From positions 1 to 8,207 of the forward strand of contig QLUS01000068.1 in assembly GCA_018725535.1 (NCBI GenBank): a DNA stretch of 8,207 bases, read 5' to 3'. The translations under genes and the position numbers were made by a program. This document shows, piece after piece, positions 6,140-8,207 of this stretch (position 1 is the first letter of the stretch; every line of letters starts with the position of its first letter). A model generated the notes under the pieces. That model saw only the letters and a list, made by a program, of their open reading frames with translations. It was not told the origin of the DNA and did no database searches. This DNA comes from Bacillota bacterium. GTDB lineage: Bacteria; Bacillota; UBA994.

Positions 6140-7594
6140 ATGTCGGAACAACGCAAACTCACCGCCCAGAGCGAGGACTTTTCCGCGTGGTATCTAGAGG
6201 CGATACAGAGGGCGGAGCTTATGGACTACGCGCCGGTGCGCGGTTGCATCATCTTTAGGCCCGACGGGTACGAGTTGTGGGAGCGTATTCAAGCCGGGCT
6301 CAACGAGAGGTTTAAGGCCACCGGGCACCGGAACGCCTATTTCCCCATGCTTATTCCCGAAAGCTTTATGCAAAAGGAAAAAGAGCACATCGAGGGCTTT
6401 AATCCCGAGCTGCCGTGGGTCACAGAGGCGGGCGGCGAGAAATTAGAGGAACGTCTAGCGTTGCGCCCCACCTCGGAAACGATTATCGGCCACATGTACA
6501 GCAAGTGGATTCAGAGCTATCGCGATTTGCCCATGCTCTTAAACCAGTGGGCCAATGTTTTCCGCTGGGAAAAGCGGACCTTGCCGTTTTTGCGCACATC
6601 GGAGTTCTTATGGCAGGAAGGCCACACTGCCCATGCCGACGAAGCCGAGGCACGCGAAGAAACCATGCGGATGCTCGACATCTATGCCGAGTTTGCCGCC
6701 ACGGAAATGGCAGTGCCCATGGTTAAGGGACAAAAAACACCGAGCGAGCGTTTCGCCGGTGCGGTGGACACTTACTCGATCGAAGGCATGATGAGAGACG
6801 GCAAAGCGCTGCAAGCGGGGACTTCGCACTACTTAGGGCAAAACTTCGCGCAAGGCTTTGACATTAAGTTTCTTGACAGGGATAATCAGCTCAAGCTAGT
6901 ACACACCACTTCGTGGGGCGTGTCTACCCGCCTGATTGGGGCGTTGGTGATGGTGCACGGTGACGATAAGGGCGTAGCTTTGCCACCCAAGCTCGCACCC
7001 ACACAAGTCGTTATGATTCCTATCGGGTCGCCGAAACTGCGAGAACGAGTGATGGAGAAGTTTGACGGCGTGTTTGCGGCGCTAAAGGAGGCCGGTGTGC
7101 GCGTGAAAAGCGACGTCAGCGACGCAACTCCCGGGTTTAAGTTTAACGAGTGGGAAATGCGCGGCGTGCCGCTGCGCCTTGAGCTCGGTCCGCGCGATGT
7201 AGACAGCAACCAGTGTGTCTTGGTGCGGCGGGATACGGGGGAGAAGACAACGGCAAGCCTAGACAATATCGTGGCGCGCGTCAAGCTGCTGCTTGATGAG
7301 ATTCAGCTTAATATGTACCAGCGGGCGCTGTCCTTCCGTGTGTCGCACAGCCATACGCATATTAACTCTCTCGCCGAGCTTAAAGAGCATATCGCCGCCA
7401 AGGAAGCGGCAGGGGAGATTGCGGGCTGGGTGCTCGCCGGGTGGTGTGGCGATGATGACTGTGAGGCCAGAGTAAAGGAAGAAGTGAAATTCACGTCGCG
7501 CAATATTCCTTTTGGCCCGCCTACAGAGAAGTCCCACTGCGTGACCTGCGGGCAGGCTGCGGTGTTTACGCTGTGGTTGGCAAGGGCGTATTGA
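6140..7594 (+). CDS. proS: Prolyl-tRNA synthetase, archaeal/eukaryotic-like type
   Basis: This class II aminoacyl-tRNA synthetase joins proline to tRNA-Pro in the cytoplasm (484 aa). Visible landmarks, in order, are YAPVRGC near 30-36, LRPTSET (108-114), the motif 2 region FRWEKRTLPFLRTSEF (141-156) followed by WQEGHTAH (158-165), and the motif 3 region with GVSTRLIGALVMVHGDDKG. An anticodon-binding domain follows, then a C-terminal domain with four cysteines (436, 441, 467 and 470) fit to bind zinc, ending in the typical tyrosine. The length and the absence of the long editing insert mark it as the shorter archaeal/eukaryotic-like form found in many clostridia rather than the longer E. coli form. 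The ATG at 6140 was chosen because AAAGGAG (6125-6131) is eight bases upstream. The GTG at 6131 lies inside that site. Expression is under the T-box leader. Confidence 0.96.
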   Translation: MSEQRKLTAQSEDFSAWYLEAIQRAELMDYAPVRGCIIFRPDGYELWERIQAGLNERFKATGHRNAYFPMLIPESFMQKEKEHIEGFNPELPWVTEAGGEKLEERLALRPTSETIIGHMYSKWIQSYRDLPMLLNQWANVFRWEKRTLPFLRTSEFLWQEGHTAHADEAEAREETMRMLDIYAEFAATEMAVPMVKGQKTPSERFAGAVDTYSIEGMMRDGKALQAGTSHYLGQNFAQGFDIKFLDRDNQLKLVHTTSWGVSTRLIGALVMVHGDDKGVALPPKLAPTQVVMIPIGSPKLRERVMEKFDGVFAALKEAGVRVKSDVSDATPGFKFNEWEMRGVPLRLELGPRDVDSNQCVLVRRDTGEKTTASLDNIVARVKLLLDEIQLNMYQRALSFRVSHSHTHINSLAELKEHIAAKEAAGEIAGWVLAGWCGDDDCEARVKEEVKFTSRNIPFGPPTEKSHCVTCGQAAVFTLWLARAY

Positions 7595-7718
7595 GAGGTG
7601 AGTGAGGGAGAGGCTATCCGCTGCGGCTAGGACGAAACAAAAATCAAAAAACAAAAATCAAAGAAGTACGTGGGTCGGGGCAATCGTGAATCATGAACTG
7701 TGAATCATGAACTGTGAA
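7595..7718. other. Gene-free spacer after proS carrying short repeats
   Basis: I see no gene here. After the proS stop comes a purine-rich stretch, then an A-rich direct repeat and a 14-base tandem repeat, listed separately. No hairpin with a T-tract was found that could serve as a proS terminator; CCGCTGCGG near 7619 is too short. With the decayed coding fragment and insertion sequence that follow, the whole stretch 7595 to about 8000 has no intact gene. Confidence 0.6.
7637..7662. repeat. A-rich direct repeat, two copies with 14-base period
   Basis: The 12-mer ACAAAAATCAAA occurs at 7637-7648 and again at 7651-7662. It could be simple low-complexity sequence. Confidence 0.6.
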
Positions 7719-7726
7719 TCATGACC
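7686..7726. repeat. Tandem repeat GTGAATCATGAACT, nearly three copies
   Basis: The 14-base unit occurs at 7686-7699 and 7700-7713, with a partial third copy from 7714 that diverges after GTGAATCATGA. Each unit contains the palindrome TCATGA. The third copy supplies the stop codon of the minus-strand membrane-protein fragment, so the array abuts or overlaps the end of that old gene. Confidence 0.85.
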
Positions 7727-7946
7727 TTGGGAGTGGTTTGCCGCCAGCCCCCCGCCGCAGCGGACGCGCACAGAATTTGAGCAACAGTGCGCTGAGCAAT
7801 ATGCCCCCTGCGAAGACAGCCGCATCGAGGACGAGCGTCCAACCGAGGGAGAAATCAGGCCAGATCAGCAGGGCAGAGCCGAGCAAGAAGCCTACAATAG
7901 AATAGTAGGCCAGCCCGTGATAGCGGGAAAAGAATTTCCTGGGTAT
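7719..7946 (-). pseudogene. C-terminal fragment of a multi-pass membrane protein (possibly DUF368 family)
   Basis: The complementary strand is open from about 7946 down to a TGA at 7719-7721. It encodes about 75 residues with a clear membrane-protein character: RYHGLAYYSIVGFLLGSALL, then IWPDFSLGW, a second hydrophobic helix (AAVFAGGILLSALLLKF) and a basic tail ending in RS. There is no plausible start codon with a ribosome binding site. An in-frame stop sits at 7947-7949, inside the presumed left end of the insertion sequence. I read it as the 3' part of a gene cut by that insertion. The pattern of a glycine-rich helix, an IWP turn and a last helix recalls the C-terminus of DUF368 membrane proteins, but this is from memory and uncertain. 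Codon choice in this frame looks normal, so decay appears recent. Confidence 0.5.
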
Positions 7947-7950
7947 TTAC

Positions 7951-7979
7951 TTGACTAACACGCATACAAGATGTAGACT
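7951..7979 (+). promoter_or_regulatory. Candidate promoter of the transposase gene
   Basis: TTGACT (7951-7956) and TAGACT (7974-7979) are separated by 17 bases, just inside the presumed insertion-sequence end. Initiation would fall near 7986, which favours the ATG at 8001 over the one at 7986. Confidence 0.5.
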
Positions 7980-8000
7980 TGAGGAATGAAAGAGTATCCG

Positions 8001-8207
8001 ATGACATTTGAAGAATTCACAACGAAATTTGCGACAGAAGAACAGTGCCGGGACTACCTTTATCAGTTAAGGTGGCCGGAGGGATTTGTTTGCCCGAAGT
8101 GCAAGCAGACAACGAAAGCATGGGCAGTTGGGGATACGCTGTACACTTGCGCAAATTGCAGGCACCAGACTTCTGTAATCGCTGGAACCATCTTTCAAGA
8201 CACGCGA
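8001..8207 (+). CDS. IS1595 family transposase, N-terminal part (3'-partial)
   Basis: This is a DDE-type transposase of which only the first 69 residues are present; the frame is open to the window edge. It begins MTFEEFTTKFATEEQCRDYL, continues LRWPEGFVCPKC, and has paired cysteines C31-x2-C34 and C50-x2-C53 that form the N-terminal zinc ribbon typical of IS1595 transposases. It ends at the family's conserved SVIAGTIFQDTR stretch, before the catalytic domain. An in-frame ATG at 7986 would add five residues (MKEYP). I prefer 8001 because the promoter would start transcription near 7986 and GAAAGAG (7988-7994) lies six bases upstream of 8001; GAGG at 7981-7984 is too close to the 7986 ATG. Whether the element is intact cannot be judged here. 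Confidence 0.9.
   Translation, partial: MTFEEFTTKFATEEQCRDYLYQLRWPEGFVCPKCKQTTKAWAVGDTLYTCANCRHQTSVIAGTIFQDTR

Larger units (their letters stand above)
7938..8207 (+). mobile_element. Left end of an IS1595-like insertion sequence, truncated by the window edge
   Basis: The transposase at the right edge identifies the element. Its left boundary is placed near 7938-7941 (around CCTGGGTATTTAC), because the minus-strand coding fragment loses its frame there and the sequence turns into a short AT-rich leader with a promoter. The terminal inverted repeat and the target-site duplication cannot be confirmed, as the other end is outside the window. Confidence 0.6.

Noticed and set aside
6034..6258. 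Plus-strand open frame of 74 aa across the T-box terminator and start of proS
   Set aside because: It runs through the T-box sequence and terminator hairpin and then overlaps proS out of frame.
7595..7640. Possible terminator after proS
   Set aside because: Only a very short inverted repeat (CCG/CGG) is present and no T-tract follows.
7637..7726. Possible CRISPR array
   Set aside because: The units are 14 bases and directly tandem, without unique spacers of regular length.
7714..7905. Plus-strand open frame of 63 aa starting in the tandem repeat
   Set aside because: The GTG start is part of the repeat unit and the product is polar with no motif. The opposite strand gives a convincing membrane-protein segment instead.

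Overview
The window looks like chromosomal DNA of a low-GC-lineage Gram-positive (Bacillota/Firmicutes, probably a clostridial-type organism), although base composition is moderately GC-rich. The evidence is a T-box riboswitch in front of a prolyl-tRNA synthetase, a copper amine oxidase N-terminal-like surface domain, strong AGGAGG-type ribosome binding sites and a lipoprotein-type solute-binding protein. No species can be named from the sequence alone.

Region 1 (start to 5853) is one tight plus-strand gene cluster. In order it holds a 5'-truncated rhodanese protein with an N-terminal copper amine oxidase-like domain, a CDP-alcohol phosphatidyltransferase, a substrate-binding lipoprotein, two ABC permeases and an ABC ATPase. 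Gene spacing is 15 and 31 bases at first, then 0 bases, a 4-base ATGA overlap and a short gap with its own ribosome binding site. The gene content matches the uncharacterised E. coli ynjB-ynjC-ynjD-ynjE-ynjF locus (transporter, rhodanese and phosphatidyltransferase), but rearranged as E-F-B-C1-C2-D with the permease split in two. Conservation of this set across phyla suggests one pathway in the cell envelope linking sulfur transfer, phospholipid head-group chemistry and import of an unknown solute. This is the most interesting feature of the window.

Region 2 (about 5870 to 7594) is a separate transcription unit. A consensus-like sigma-A promoter (TTGACG, 17 bases, TAGAAT) leads into a T-box leader with a canonical T-box sequence and an intrinsic terminator. 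It controls proS, a prolyl-tRNA synthetase of the archaeal/eukaryotic-like type with a C-terminal four-cysteine zinc site. Uncharged tRNA-Pro is expected to switch it on.

Region 3 (7595 to the end) is a decayed, repeat-bearing area. It has two short direct-repeat arrays, both of 14-base period, then a minus-strand fragment of a membrane protein (possibly the C-terminus of a DUF368-type protein). Next to its broken end lies the left end of an IS1595-like insertion sequence, whose transposase runs off the right edge of the window.
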